Assembly: GCA_023091665.1 (NCBI GenBank) | Contig: JALJCQ010000012.1 | Location: 1,302,001 to 1,366,000, forward strand | From: Pythium myriotylum | Lineage: Eukaryota > Oomycota > Peronosporomycetes > Pythiales > Pythiaceae | Direction: 5' to 3' | Length of the DNA stretch: 64,000 nucleotides | In this document: one piece after another, positions 19,943-30,477 of the stretch | Numbering within the stretch: position 1 is the first letter of the stretch | Layout of the letters: each line of letters begins with the position of its first letter | The notes under the pieces: generated by a model | The model's input: the letters and a program-made list of their open reading frames with translations, nothing else | What the model was told of the DNA's origin: nothing | Database searches by the model: none | Program-made: the position numbers and the translations under genes

Positions 19943-21384
19943 TCATTCCACAACCTCTAAATCCCATGTGGATGAGCTGCCACTGTCAACTTTGAAACAA
20001 CCGTGATCACGAGCGATGAATAACTGCCACTTAGTCTCGTTATTGAACAATTCGAGGGCCGTGAGTTCGCTGACCCCAATCAACGAAACCACTTCTTCAT
20101 TCAGACTCTCATTCGAAGTGCTCCTTCCCGGCTGAGGTTTGACTGGACACCACATCGCTTTCCCAGTCTTCTTCCATGCCATTGCGGGTGGTCCAAACGG
20201 AACTTCTAGTACCGAGTGCATGGAACTTGTTTGAACCAGCGGCTGAGGGCAGCTCACTGAGTCTTTGTTTGAGTTGCCAAGGAACTTTTGACCGCGAGCA
20301 TCTTGAATTGGCTGCGTCTCACCATGCTTCCAATGCTTCTTCTTCAGGCTTGGCACGATGGGTAAGGAGAATGGACTTCGGCTGACGTTTTTGCCACCGT
20401 GGTCAGCGGAATCAGCACAACCTATTCCTGCTGCGATGACCACACGCTTTCTCAGTTTACGACGATGTCGTTTGATAGCTGCGATCTCGTCTTGCTCTTT
20501 CTTCTTCACGATGGTTGAAAGCAGTGACCGTTTCTCGACGACTGAGTATCCAACAGTCACTATTTCACTCAATGCACACAGCACGGTATTGAACTCACCG
20601 AGTTGTCGCTGCAGCAGAAGAGTGATTTTTGAGTGAGCTTTCGTTGGTTGTGCCATCGATATCTCCAGCGCCGAGTTTGATGTATAGCAATCTTGGATAA
20701 CGGATACTTTGTGCTCTAGAAGATACCGTACCATTCGAACATTTCCGTGTAGAGAAGCCCAACGAAGAGCTGAGAATTGTGAAGAGTCGCAAATATCCAA
20801 GCGAGCACCACGGTCGATTAGATATCTAGCCGTCTCATATTTTTGCTTTCGACAGGCTGCGATTACAGCGGTCTCGCGGATCTGAAAATCGCAGAGTTTA
20901 TCAGTGGCTCTGTGGATCCCTAATGAGTAACATATACCTTGGAAAAAGCATTAATGTCGGCATGATAGTTTAGCAGAAGACGGACAAGAACAGTGCTACC
21001 GCGCTGGAAGATTTTTCAGTTCTCGTACATGAGGAATGAGTGGGAACCGTTCTACCTCACTTTGGCAGCATATACGATAGGTGGAACACCCTGCATCAAT
21101 GCCAAATAGACTGAGTGGGGCCGAGAGGGGGATCGAGAGCGAGAAGCATGCAATCAGCGCGAACCTGGTCATCACGTCCATTGATATCGTAACACGTGGA
21201 GTCCACGAGGCTCCTTCTCTCAAGAAGTGCGTTAGGCATACGTCAACACAAGAATCAATATCTGCCCTCACCAAATGGTCCAAAGTTCCGTTAATGAGAT
21301 CGACGGCTTGTGTTGGTACTTCTGCATTCGCATCGCGAGCAGGTTGATGTCTTCGTGGTTCTCAGAGGCTTCGTCTTCAGTCAT
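19943..21384 (-). CDS. Ankyrin-repeat protein (about 400 aa; 5' exons approximate)
   Basis: Three exons are firm: one ending at 21061 (GVPPIVYAAK), then 21003-20938 (RGSTVLVRLLLNYHADINAF) and 20881-19943, joined by introns 21004-21060 and 20882-20937. Together they read as consecutive ankyrin repeats: STVLVRLLLNYHADINAFSK, TARYLIDRGARLDI, FSALRWASLHGNVRMVRYLL. After the repeats come a basic helix (IAAIKRHRRKLRKRVVIAAG) and a C-terminal region of unknown kind. A likely start is the ATG at 21382-21384 (MTEDEASENHEDINLLAM). The exon or exons between there and 21110 could be joined in more than one way, so the first 60-100 residues are unsure. Ankyrins mediate protein binding; the partner is unknown. 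Confidence 0.68.
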
Positions 21385-21691
21385 CAGCTGGGAATCGCAT
21401 CATCCCATTCATACAGCGCTTCCTCCCTACTTGTGATTCATCTTGAACTAAGAATACGAGCGAATCAGGTGCTCCTCGAATTACTCATTTGTCAGCGAAA
21501 GTGCGGAATGGGTTGTTTGCACAGCTCCACACGACGCTCAAAGAAATTATTACAGATCATTCAAGATAAAGGCGAAGACATGCTTGGATCTCTCGACTTG
21601 ATTACCATGCTTAGACATTCCCGCAAGCTTGTTGACGCCTTCAGTCTTAGGTAACAATCCGTCTCCCTGCGCTATTACGGAAGACTCAGAT
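21385..21691. other. Short intergenic region
   Basis: 307 bp between the ankyrin gene start and the THOC1 stop, both minus strand. It should hold the THOC1 3' UTR and the ankyrin-gene promoter. I see no gene or strong element. Confidence 0.5.
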
Positions 21692-23742
21692 TTAACTTTC
21701 ACTTGTTTCTTCCTTGGCCACCGGGGCCTCAGGCTGGTCAGTCGATTCTTTTGCAATCGACGGAGGAGGCATCCCAAGAATTCCTCGAACAACAGCGTCC
21801 GCGCCATTCGCTGCAAGATGCATGTGGACCACGTTCGTCTTCATCGCCATTCTCAGCGTTCTCCAACAAAACATCTTGTCCTTGTCAGGCCAGTAAGCCT
21901 CTTCGATACCATTCTCAGGATCCCAAGCTTCAGCGAACCGCTCTGTGAACTTTTCCATTGGTACAGCAGTCGCACGATCTTGGCCACGAATCCGCTCCAA
22001 TATTGCCGATGGTTTAGAGCTTTCAGTCAAAATTTGCTCCATCAGCGACGAATCGCCACCATCCTGTTGACGACCGCGCTTCGCTAATGGGGGGCGAGAA
22101 GAAAGTGAGGGCGCGTCTCCGAGACGTCGCTTCTTGGGCTGGGCATCGTCTTTAACCGCATCCTGTGACGGTGGGTACCGCTCGTAAGATGGGCACTTTT
22201 CCTGCTTCCACTTGATCCAGTTCCGCTCTCGCTCAAGGACGAGATCGAGCATTTCAGTGAACCTTTGCCCAGAAGGTGGGGTCTCCCGAATGAGCTTCAC
22301 AACGCGATCGGACAACTCTTGGAGTCGAGACTTGGGTGTTTTACAACCGTCTGGCTGTTTGGCTTTGACAAGATGATTTAGCAATATCAGGAACTGCGTC
22401 AGCATGCTCTCCCGTAAGATCGGATCACGCAATTGGAGCCGAAAAAGGCGACTGTTCGTCAGGTACTTTGGCTGAAAGAAGTGCTCCTGAGATGCTGAAG
22501 TCCCATTCATCTCACCATCAGTATCACCCGCTACCACTGAGCCTCCCAACAAGTCTCGAGTACGCTCCAGATCGTCCGGAGAAAACGCATTTCCTTCACA
22601 TGCGGATAACACAGTGTTGAGCTCATCAAGCTACATCAATGGCACAAGAGATTAGCCTTCGATATGTTGGAGAGATGGACGCGAAATCACTCACAAACTT
22701 CTCCCACTCGTCGACGCCCTTGGTGGCCAAGTTGTGATCACGACAAAATCGCTGGAGATCCCAGAATGTACGGTACAAATTGTAATCAATAGGCACACCG
22801 TCAGAGCCTGAATCCTTGTCGAGCTAGTTTAGACAGAGATGTCAGCCTGAGACTTCTTAAGAACCGGCATCCGTTGTGCCGCAAACCTTCATCGGGGTAG
22901 AGGTCGTCGAAGTTTCCGCCACATCTGCCGCTTCAAAGGCTTCTTCATCTTCGAAAGTCGTTGCGTTGGATACGTTCGGCTAGGATATCGAAATTGCCAT
23001 GTCAGAAATTGCCAACGCATTTCCGCTTTCTCTGATTCGATCGCACCTTGCCCGTCAAGTTCACGGCCGACCGTTCTGAGAGCGCGAACGTGAACGACAG
23101 AAATACTAGGATGCGGCCACAGAATACGCTGTTATGAGTCTTGGAGACCCGGCGCAACAGCGCGTTGCACATTCTCAACAGACACAGCGCCGCCTTCGTG
23201 GGGCGACCGGTCTCAGAGGTGATATCTCTTGTCGAGAGTTTCTCCTTGCGCTCTTCAATCAGATCCCACATCTTTTCGCACGTGCTGATAGTCTGCGCCT
23301 CCATGACATCTTCAAGCACTTTATACGCTGCGCTGATTAGGAGATACTTCTTTGCGATGCCGTCGATGCACAGGTCCAGCAGCTCGGGGATGCCCACACT
23401 ACTCGGCGTCGCGTCAGCCTCCTGCAGCAACCGCCACGAGAGACGCTCGACGAGCTTCTGCACGGCCACATCAAGAATGCTCTGCGTCACGTCCACCGGG
23501 CGAGCACCGGGCTGCGTCTTCTCGACGGCGTCGCGGATCTTCTCAAAGAGCTTGCCAAGCGACTCGAGCGCATTGTTCGCGCGGTAGAACTCGCCGATGG
23601 CGGTCTGGTGAGCACACAGACGCAGGAATCAGATTTTGCTCTAGCTCGTCAGCAGCTCCATCGGCCGCGGGTAGCTCTGCAGCGAGCCCCAGCGGCTCGA
23701 GAAACCACGCACCTCCGCCTCCTTGGTCAACTCGGTCGCCAT
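21692..23742 (-). CDS. THOC1: THO complex subunit 1 (582 aa, 5 exons)
   Basis: Exons: 23742-23713, 23604-23047, 22979-22887, 22823-22695, 22630-21692. All introns are GT..AG and in phase. The protein aligns by eye with THOC1/Hpr1: LLRMCNALLRRVSKTHNSVF (human has a nearly identical run), VPIDYNLYRTFWDLQRF, RLFRLQLRDPILRESMLTQF, and SGQRFTEMLDLVLERERNWI. THO couples transcription to mRNA export and prevents R-loops in the nucleus. The basic segment QPKKRRLGD is a probable nuclear signal. It is shorter than human THOC1 (657 aa) and I see no C-terminal death domain. The first exon encodes only MATELTKEAE; its donor choice is the least certain junction. The gene is divergent from the next gene, with 141 bp between the two ATGs. 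Confidence 0.93.
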
Positions 23743-23883
23743 GGTTTCCTTGGGGACAGGGTCGCTCAACAACTCTTTTGGTCGAAATCGTACTTTACCG
23801 AGCCCAATATCGTACTTAGTTGAATAAGTGTGTGTACTTGGTGTGGTAGAGCCTCCAAAGAGCAACACCAACGTCACTGGACC
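23743..23883. promoter_or_regulatory. 141-bp bidirectional promoter
   Basis: The only non-coding DNA between the divergent THOC1 and CCCH/methyltransferase-like start codons. Both core promoters and both 5' UTRs must lie here unless transcripts overlap the opposite gene. I see no TATA box. Co-regulation of two RNA-related genes is a reasonable inference. Confidence 0.7.
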
Positions 23884-25453
23884 ATGGCAGGAGCCGTCGA
23901 CCTGCCGCGCTTCACGACGCTTGCGGCGCTGCGCGAGGCGTACGCTGAGTACGCGCAGTCGCTGAGCGCGACTGGTGAGACGGAGCCATCCGTCGGACTT
24001 CGTGTTAGCGTCCACGGCCAATTCCTGCGCAAGCGCAAGCTCTCGTACGTTGCCGCCTCCAACTTGCCTTTGCTCCCTACTAGACATTCACCAAAGGTCT
24101 CGATCCAATCCGTAGAAAAGGGCTTATCTTTGGAGACATCGCACTTGCTGATGGAGGTACGCGTAGCTGTTGAGTGTCCAGTTGGCAGAATATTGAGTGG
24201 CTGAATGCTGAGATATAGAACTCCTTGAAGTGATAATTCGTGCTCGCGGTGGCATTCTCACGATTGAGCAAGTGCGCCAGTTCAACTGGGACGTGCATCT
24301 CGGCGACACAGTCACGATTAGCGGATTCCTGGCGAGCAAGGGCGAGGATCGATTGATTTTTCATCTGGCGGAAGTCACGGTCGAAGAGCTCTGGAGCGAG
24401 ACCCATCCCGATGAGTTTTTCGACCACACCCAGTTCGGCAATATCGTAACCCATGAGCCCGGACTGTACACGAACCCTCAGCCGTCTGACTTTGTGGGTA
24501 CTTTGGATAAGCTCCAAGTCGCCTCGTCGGGTGAAGGAAAAAATGAGGCCCCGCGTGGGTCCGTCACCCTCGCTCCCAATTCCCAGGCCGACGCACCCCA
24601 GAAGTACACTAACATTGTCCAGATCAATGGCTTCAATGCATGCAAGTTTTATTTTGCTGGCGGTGCACAAGGCACAAAGTGCTTGCGAGGTGAGCAGTGC
24701 CATTTTTGGCATGGAAAGCCCGAAGACTACGAGGCCAACCGCCAGCTCTGGCTCAACAAACGGAAAGATCAGCGGCGCACCGTTAGCCGTATTGATGGTG
24801 ATCACCATGATCCCAATGAAAAATACCTGAAGGATCAACGAGCACGCATCTTTTGCGACTGGCTCATTGAAAATATGGGTCACGACAAGCTCATGAATGG
24901 AACAGGAGTGGTAGACGTTGCCGGCGGTAAAGGTGAAATCCCGATCCAACTCTGGAATTTACGAGGGATTCCGACCACTCTCATTGACCCGGTACGCCGA
25001 CACTCTTCATTATGGCGCTAATAGTCGAGTCGTGCTAACGATAACCTTGTTCAGCGCCCAATGAAGCTGTCCAAAAGAAATCGGAAGATTGTTCAGTCTC
25101 GCATCGGTGGACGTGCTGAGTGTCCACAGCTCGTCTGTTACTTGAACGATGAGTCGTGGGTTGAGCACGCCGCACTGTTTGCCGACTGCTCGATGCTAGT
25201 TGGGATGCACCCCGATGACGCAACCGAGATCATTGTAGACATTGCTCTCAAACATAAGAAGCCGTTTGCTGTCGTGCCGTGCTGTGTGATGAGCCGGGTG
25301 TTTCCACATCGACGCTGTCGTGACGGCAGTGACGTCGACAGCTACGATGTTTTTGTGCGGTATCTGATGGAAAAAGACCCTCGCATACAGAAGAAGTTCC
25401 TGTCGTTTGAAGGGAAAAACCAGGTGCTGTATTTGTTCGACTACAACAAATAG
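23884..25453 (+). CDS. OB-fold / CCCH / SAM-methyltransferase-like protein (457 aa, 4 exons)
   Basis: Exons: 23884-24044, 24116-24156, 24219-24991, 25055-25453; introns of 62-71 bp, all in phase. The N-terminus (VHGQFLRKRKLSKGLIFGDI, then IIRARGGILT and VHLGDTVTISGFLASKGEDR) resembles the OB-fold of class II tRNA synthetases and other nucleic-acid binders. A single CCCH finger follows (CKFYFAGGAQGTKCLRGEQC ending HFWHG). The C-terminal half has a SAM-binding motif I (VVDVAGGKGEIPIQLW), an acidic-loop TTLIDPRP, and a conserved stretch VGMHPDDATEIIVDIALKHK then FAVVPCCVMSRVFP. I infer an RNA-modifying methyltransferase, substrate unknown. The exon 1/2 junction was chosen because it gives RKLSKGLIFGD; an alternative short intron is less convincing. 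Confidence 0.85.
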
Positions 25454-26072
25454 ACTTTGTGTTGAAAGAACTGCCATTGAAAAGAATGTGCATCATTCAT
25501 CAATACAGTCCATCTACTGTGAACACGCTCTTCAATATGAGCCCCATCATCTCAACGCGTAACGTCGAACTGGTGGTCGATAAACGAAGCTGTTCCATGA
25601 AGCAATAGACAACACTGAGGTATCCGAGCGGGCAGCGAATGGACTTTTGTTCTCGTTTTATGACACTGCACGTTCCCGTTTACACGTCCCACCCACGATT
25701 TCAGAAGGAGCTCTACCACGGATGGCAGCATGATCAGTATTTTAAGTTAGCTTGGTCAAGGCTCAAGAAACAAAGAGGAAAGTTCCCAACCAGGAGAAAA
25801 CTCGGGGCTGACAGGAGCGGCCCATGCAGTCACTTGATTTGAGAAATACTTCTCCAAGATCAGCTTCAACCCCAGTTGGCTCCCATCATAGCCGAGTTTC
25901 TTCTCCCTTCTTACATTCGTCGACTCCGCGAGTTTGACTTTGTGTAACTCTGGCTGGTCGCGTGCCGTCAAACAGATGGAGTTGGCATTGTGGAGTACCA
26001 GGTCTTTGTGTACAGTGGTTGTGACTCGCTAATAGTCGGGTCACGCCACAAATTCTCATGACCGATGATGTA
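25454..26072. other. Convergent intergenic region
   Basis: 619 bp between two convergent stop codons. Short frames exist on both strands (about 70 residues each) but none shows a domain or a matching splice partner. Probably two 3' UTRs and a spacer. Confidence 0.5.
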
Positions 26073-28331
26073 TTAAGTATGTTGTTGGGCTAAGATATCG
26101 GCCCGAGATTCTTTCGATAGAGGGAGGATGCGCAGTACATTGTCGATTGGTCGATCACAAACCATGCAACCGTGCTTGGCTAAATATTGTCGTTTTGCAC
26201 ACCGGTAACAGCTGTAGTAATGAAGATAATTGCCGTGGACGACGGCACCGTCACGCTGGTTGGTTCGACAGACTAGACAGATGAGATCTTCGGCATCAAT
26301 ATCTTCGAGAGCTTTCACCTTCCCTTCTGGGCTCTGAGATGACTCCTTCTTGACACGCTCGCCTGATGCAGCAACTTGTTTCGATGCGGGCGAGTGGCCA
26401 AATGATGATGTGATGCTACTTTGACGCATCCTTTTCCGCGGCGTAGCCTTCATAGTTTGTTCAGTTGCTGTAACATCCTCTAGCGTGGTAGCGGTGGGTG
26501 AAGTTGACCGGGGACGAGCATGAATCTTCTCCTCCCCATCTCCACCATCATCCACGTCCTCCTCTTCTTCGTCCTCTGTTTCGTCGTCATCACTTTCTTC
26601 GACAAGTGAATCCATAGTGCCTCGACGTACGTCTTGCGTCCGCTTATCCCGACTAGCGGGGAGGAACTCGCTTTCCACGTAATGAGAAGTGACCTTTTTC
26701 CAAACGTTGGGCATATACGTTACCGACTGATTCGTCTCACTCGAGAATTTGTCCACAATACTGATGAGTTTCTTGTATCGACCATATTCAGCTTTGTGGA
26801 AAGCCCTTCGCTCACTGTCAGCGATTCGACCATGACCGTCGCCACACTCGTGTCGCTTGGCGTCCACAAGAGCCACCCAAAAGTGCTTGGCATGAAGAAG
26901 CTGCCAAAACCCGAGAGTTCGCTGCTCCATCATCACTTACTCGGTTAGTTATGAGGACCACGTGAAAGTCGGCTGTCAGCACGTACCGCATGACAAACAG
27001 TTCCAAGCTCGAAGCTGGCTTGAACACGGTCCATTTCACTCACAGCAGATCGAAGTTTCTTCATCCAGTTAGGTCGGTAGAGCTGCGTGGAGTCACACGC
27101 AAAACCTCCAAACTGGACAAGTTGCGTTGCATAGTGGTTGGCTCGACGGCACGCTTGGCAGTCCGTTGTCGCAGTGCATCTAGTAGAGTGAAACCTCGTC
27201 GCGCAGTGAAGGTTATCCATGATATCATCAGCCCATACGACGCTACTCCGCAGAGCATCCCGCCGAGAGCAGATCGCACGTTCGATCTTCGGAGCATGAA
27301 TACAAACTTAGTCTGATTGCAACGCTCTCCAATAGAAGTTGACTACATACATGGTGGATTGACTGGGCGAAGAGTCGATACTCGGGTGAGCGACGTGATG
27401 TGCGTATCTTGTCGTCCAGATTCTGATCCAGAATGCATTCTTCCAAATAGCGCAAGTAAATGCTAAACCACTCACTCGGCTCACGGGATTGCATAGTGGC
27501 TCGCAAGTCCTCATCATCTTCGTCGATTTCGTCGGCGCTCGACATATGCTGGTCCATCACGCCTTCTTCGTCGTCGTCCATGTACTCTACCTCGTTGTCG
27601 TCGACTATAAACTCGTCGAGATCGTCGCCTCCGTCGGCGTATCGTCTCGGAGGTGGCGAGCGCTGGCGCTTCTTCCTGATTCGGCGCGCCGGCTGCTCTT
27701 CTTCCGACGCATCCTCATCGTCGTCATCGTCCTCGGCCGTGAAATCTTCATCGTCGTCTCCACCTGTTGAGAGCCGCGACGACGTGTGTTCGAGGCAGTT
27801 GTCGAGCGACAGAAAGTTGAGTTTCCTCGCGCTCGGCCCCGCGAGGGCTTTCTCCTTGAGCTTGCGCTCGATGCGCGAGCTGCGACGCCCTGCGGACGAC
27901 GAGCTACGCTCGCTTTGTTCCTGTGGCGTCGACTGCGCGGTCTCTGCGCGTGGCGTGCGGCGCACCGGCTCGAGCTCGAGCTTGGGCTTGATGCGCGCAG
28001 AGGCGTTGGCCGCCTCGCCGTCGGCCTCGTCGTCGCTCTCGAGGATCGTGAGCCGTCTGTTCTTGCGCTTGGCGGCGGCCTCGGCGCTCGCGGGCGTCGA
28101 GATCTGGATGATCTCGACGTCGTCGTCGTCGTCGTCGTCGATGTCATCGGCCGCGGCGGCGTGGGGACCGCCGGGCGGCGGCGGCGCGTTCGCCGAGGGC
28201 TGGCTGGCCGCGCCCTCGTCGTCGTCGTCGTGGATGGCCGACTGGCGGCGGCGCTGCGGCGTGACCAGCAGCACGGCCGCGTCGTCGTCGTCGTCGCTCG
28301 AGGCGATCACCACTTCCTCGTACGGCGCCAT
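26073..28331 (-). CDS. DUF4211-like nuclear protein with C-terminal zinc module (709 aa, 3 exons)
   Basis: Exons: 28331-27351, 27286-26987, 26921-26073; introns 64 and 65 bp. The start is the ATG at 28329-28331 (MAPYEEVVIASSDDDDDA). The N-terminal 300 residues are acidic and disordered (Asp/Glu/Ser runs) with basic nuclear-signal-like clusters (RRIRKKRQR). The central region fits a DUF4211 domain: WFSIYLRYLEECI, RLFAQSIHH joined to IERAICSRRDALRSSVVW, and CRRANHYATQLVQFGG. The C-terminus has a Cys-rich module (CLVCRTNQRDGAVVHGNYLH, CYRCAKRQYL, CMVCDRPIDN). DUF4211 proteins are nuclear and poorly understood; a chromatin role is inferred. It is divergent from the first thrombospondin-repeat gene, 249 bp away. 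Confidence 0.88.
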
Positions 28332-28580
28332 GGTGGCGGTTTTGGCGCCAACTGGCGCGGGGGCATGCGTCCCGAATGGAACACGAGTGCCGTCCCGAAA
28401 TGAACGTTGAACGAGGGACACGAGGGACTACGCGGGGTTGTTGAAGATGCTCGTCAGAGGACGACCATGGGACGCCCACCTGCGTGCATGGAGGCCCAGA
28501 GCCCCAGGACGAGGCACGCGCGGGCGCTTAATCGGCGACTAATCACTTGCGAATACGCGTGAGAAAGACTACGAGAAACG

Positions 28581-30182
28581 ATGGCGCGAGTGGCTGCTCG
28601 CGCGGCGCTGCTGGCGCTGTGGCTCGCCGGCGCGCAGGCGCAGACCAAGGCCAACGTCGACTGCGTCGTGAGCGCGTGGAGCGACTACTCGGTGTGCGAC
28701 GACGCGACGCTCAAGCAGACGCGCACGCGCACGGTCACGGTCGCGCAGAAGGGCAAGGGCAAGGCCTGTCCGGTGCTCAGCGAGTCGATCAAGTGCAAGC
28801 CGATCGCCTGCGTCGTGAGCTCCTGGGGAGACTACGGCGCCTGCGACAGCAAGGGCATGAAGACGCGCACGCGCACAGTCACGACACAGAACAAGTACGG
28901 TGGCGCCGCGTGCCCGACGCTCACGGAGAGCGTCAAGTGCAAGCCCGTGGACTGTGTTGTCTCCAAGTGGAGTGCGTGGACCAACTGCGACGTCGACACA
29001 GGACGGAAGACTCAGACGAGAACCGTTCTAGTGAAGGCCTCGGACGGCGGCAAGGACTGCCCGGCGCTCGAACAGGAAGGCTTCTGTCCGAAGATCAACT
29101 GCGTCGTTGGGGACTGGGACGAGTGGACCGATTGCGACATTGACACTGGTCGCAAAACACGCAGCCGACCCGTGAAGACGGAGCCCAAATATGCCGGGAG
29201 CCCGTGTCCAGAGACCAGTCAGGAGGCTTATTGCGAGAAGATCAACTGCGAAATGACTGAATGGTCTGATTGGTCTGCGTGCAACTTTGTGACGGGCAAC
29301 AAGACCCGCACGCGAACGATCACGACACCGAACAAGTATGGGGGTACGGCGTGTGGTAGCCTTATCGAGACTCCGTCTTGCGATCCCATCGAGTGTGTGG
29401 TCGGCAATTGGTCTACGTGGTCTGCCTGCGATCTGAACAATGGGTCGACCAAGCGAACCCGACTGATCACCGTACAAGCCCAATTTGGCGCAGCGAAATG
29501 CCCTCCGATCGAGGAAGTCAAGTATTGCAAGAGCCAGGACTGTGAGCTCAACGAGTGGGGTCCATGGTCTGCCTGTGATGTCACGTCCAGAAAAAAACAA
29601 CGCAGGCGAACAATCAAGAAGCACTCACTGTACGGCGGTAAAGAATGCGACGCACTCACCGAGGAAGTCAGCTGTGACAACGTAGATTGTGTTGTGGGGA
29701 GCTGGGGAAACTGGTCTGGCTGCAATCCAGTGACGCTCAAGAAGAAGCGTACGAGGCTAGTGGTGACGCACCCATTGGTCAACGGAACGGCATGCGACCC
29801 TCTGACAGAAGAGACAAGCTGCAAGGTCGACTGTGTGCTCAGTGACTGGTCCGAGTGGTCTGGTTGCAATTACACCACCGGCAAGAAACTGCGCACACGT
29901 GAGATTGTCGTGTTTCCGGGGGACGGTGGACAGGCTTGCAGCAGCCTCCAGGAGGAAGTCACGTGTGACAAGCAAGATTGCGATGTCACGGACTGGAGCG
30001 AGTGGTCTGGCTGTAGCATGAAGACGAGCACGCACAGCCGCATGCGTGAGATCACAAGGTGGCCCCTCTATGGTGGCAAGGCATGTCCGAGCCTTACAGA
30101 AGAAGAGGTGTGCGACGATTTCGATGGTAGCGAGGCATCCCCAGACGGGAGTGGGGCCCCTTCGGATGGGGGCGACGTCTAA
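28581..30182 (+). CDS. Secreted protein with ten thrombospondin type 1 repeats (533 aa)
   Basis: Single exon. A signal peptide is clear: MARVAARAALLALWLAGAQA, with cleavage likely just after. The mature chain is ten tandem TSR1 modules of 48-50 residues, each starting C-x-V/L-x-x-W-x-x-W/Y-x-x-C and holding six cysteines and an arginine stripe (e.g. TRTRTVT). There is no membrane anchor; the C-terminus is a short acidic Ser/Gly/Asp tail. The W-x-x-W motifs are potential C-mannosylation sites. In oomycetes TSR proteins such as PcVsv1 of Phytophthora cinnamomi are spore adhesives released when zoospores encyst, so an adhesive or extracellular-matrix role is the best inference. It is the tandem neighbour and paralogue of the next gene. 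Confidence 0.94.
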   Translation: MARVAARAALLALWLAGAQAQTKANVDCVVSAWSDYSVCDDATLKQTRTRTVTVAQKGKGKACPVLSESIKCKPIACVVSSWGDYGACDSKGMKTRTRTVTTQNKYGGAACPTLTESVKCKPVDCVVSKWSAWTNCDVDTGRKTQTRTVLVKASDGGKDCPALEQEGFCPKINCVVGDWDEWTDCDIDTGRKTRSRPVKTEPKYAGSPCPETSQEAYCEKINCEMTEWSDWSACNFVTGNKTRTRTITTPNKYGGTACGSLIETPSCDPIECVVGNWSTWSACDLNNGSTKRTRLITVQAQFGAAKCPPIEEVKYCKSQDCELNEWGPWSACDVTSRKKQRRRTIKKHSLYGGKECDALTEEVSCDNVDCVVGSWGNWSGCNPVTLKKKRTRLVVTHPLVNGTACDPLTEETSCKVDCVLSDWSEWSGCNYTTGKKLRTREIVVFPGDGGQACSSLQEEVTCDKQDCDVTDWSEWSGCSMKTSTHSRMREITRWPLYGGKACPSLTEEEVCDDFDGSEASPDGSGAPSDGGDV

Positions 30183-30477
30183 TGCCTTTTTGAAGTTAGT
30201 AAGGCAACTTTTTAAAATTATTGAAGACCCTTGCTTGACCATTCCCGTCCTCGCGTCCATATCAGGAATCAACAGTATGTGTTTGCAGCTGGTGAATAAG
30301 GACACGGGAGGAAGAAGATCGTTCAGATGTATGAATTGGCCCTGTCCTAGCAGCTGCTTGTAGACACGTTCTGGAAGATGAGGGTCCGAAGGCTCTCTGA
30401 CTCATTTCGAAGCGATCCATTCCGGAAACAGACAGTCAAGCATCAAGCCAAAACTCGACAAGCAGCAACACTCGTGG

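Noticed and set aside
25639..25842. 67-codon plus-strand frame in the convergent gap
   Set aside because: No partner exon, no family features; chance ORF between two 3' UTRs.
27061..27297. Alternative 78-codon minus-strand frame in the DUF4211-like gene
   Set aside because: The neighbouring frame is continuous with the domain (IERAICSRRDALRSSVVW) and joins both flanking exons in phase.
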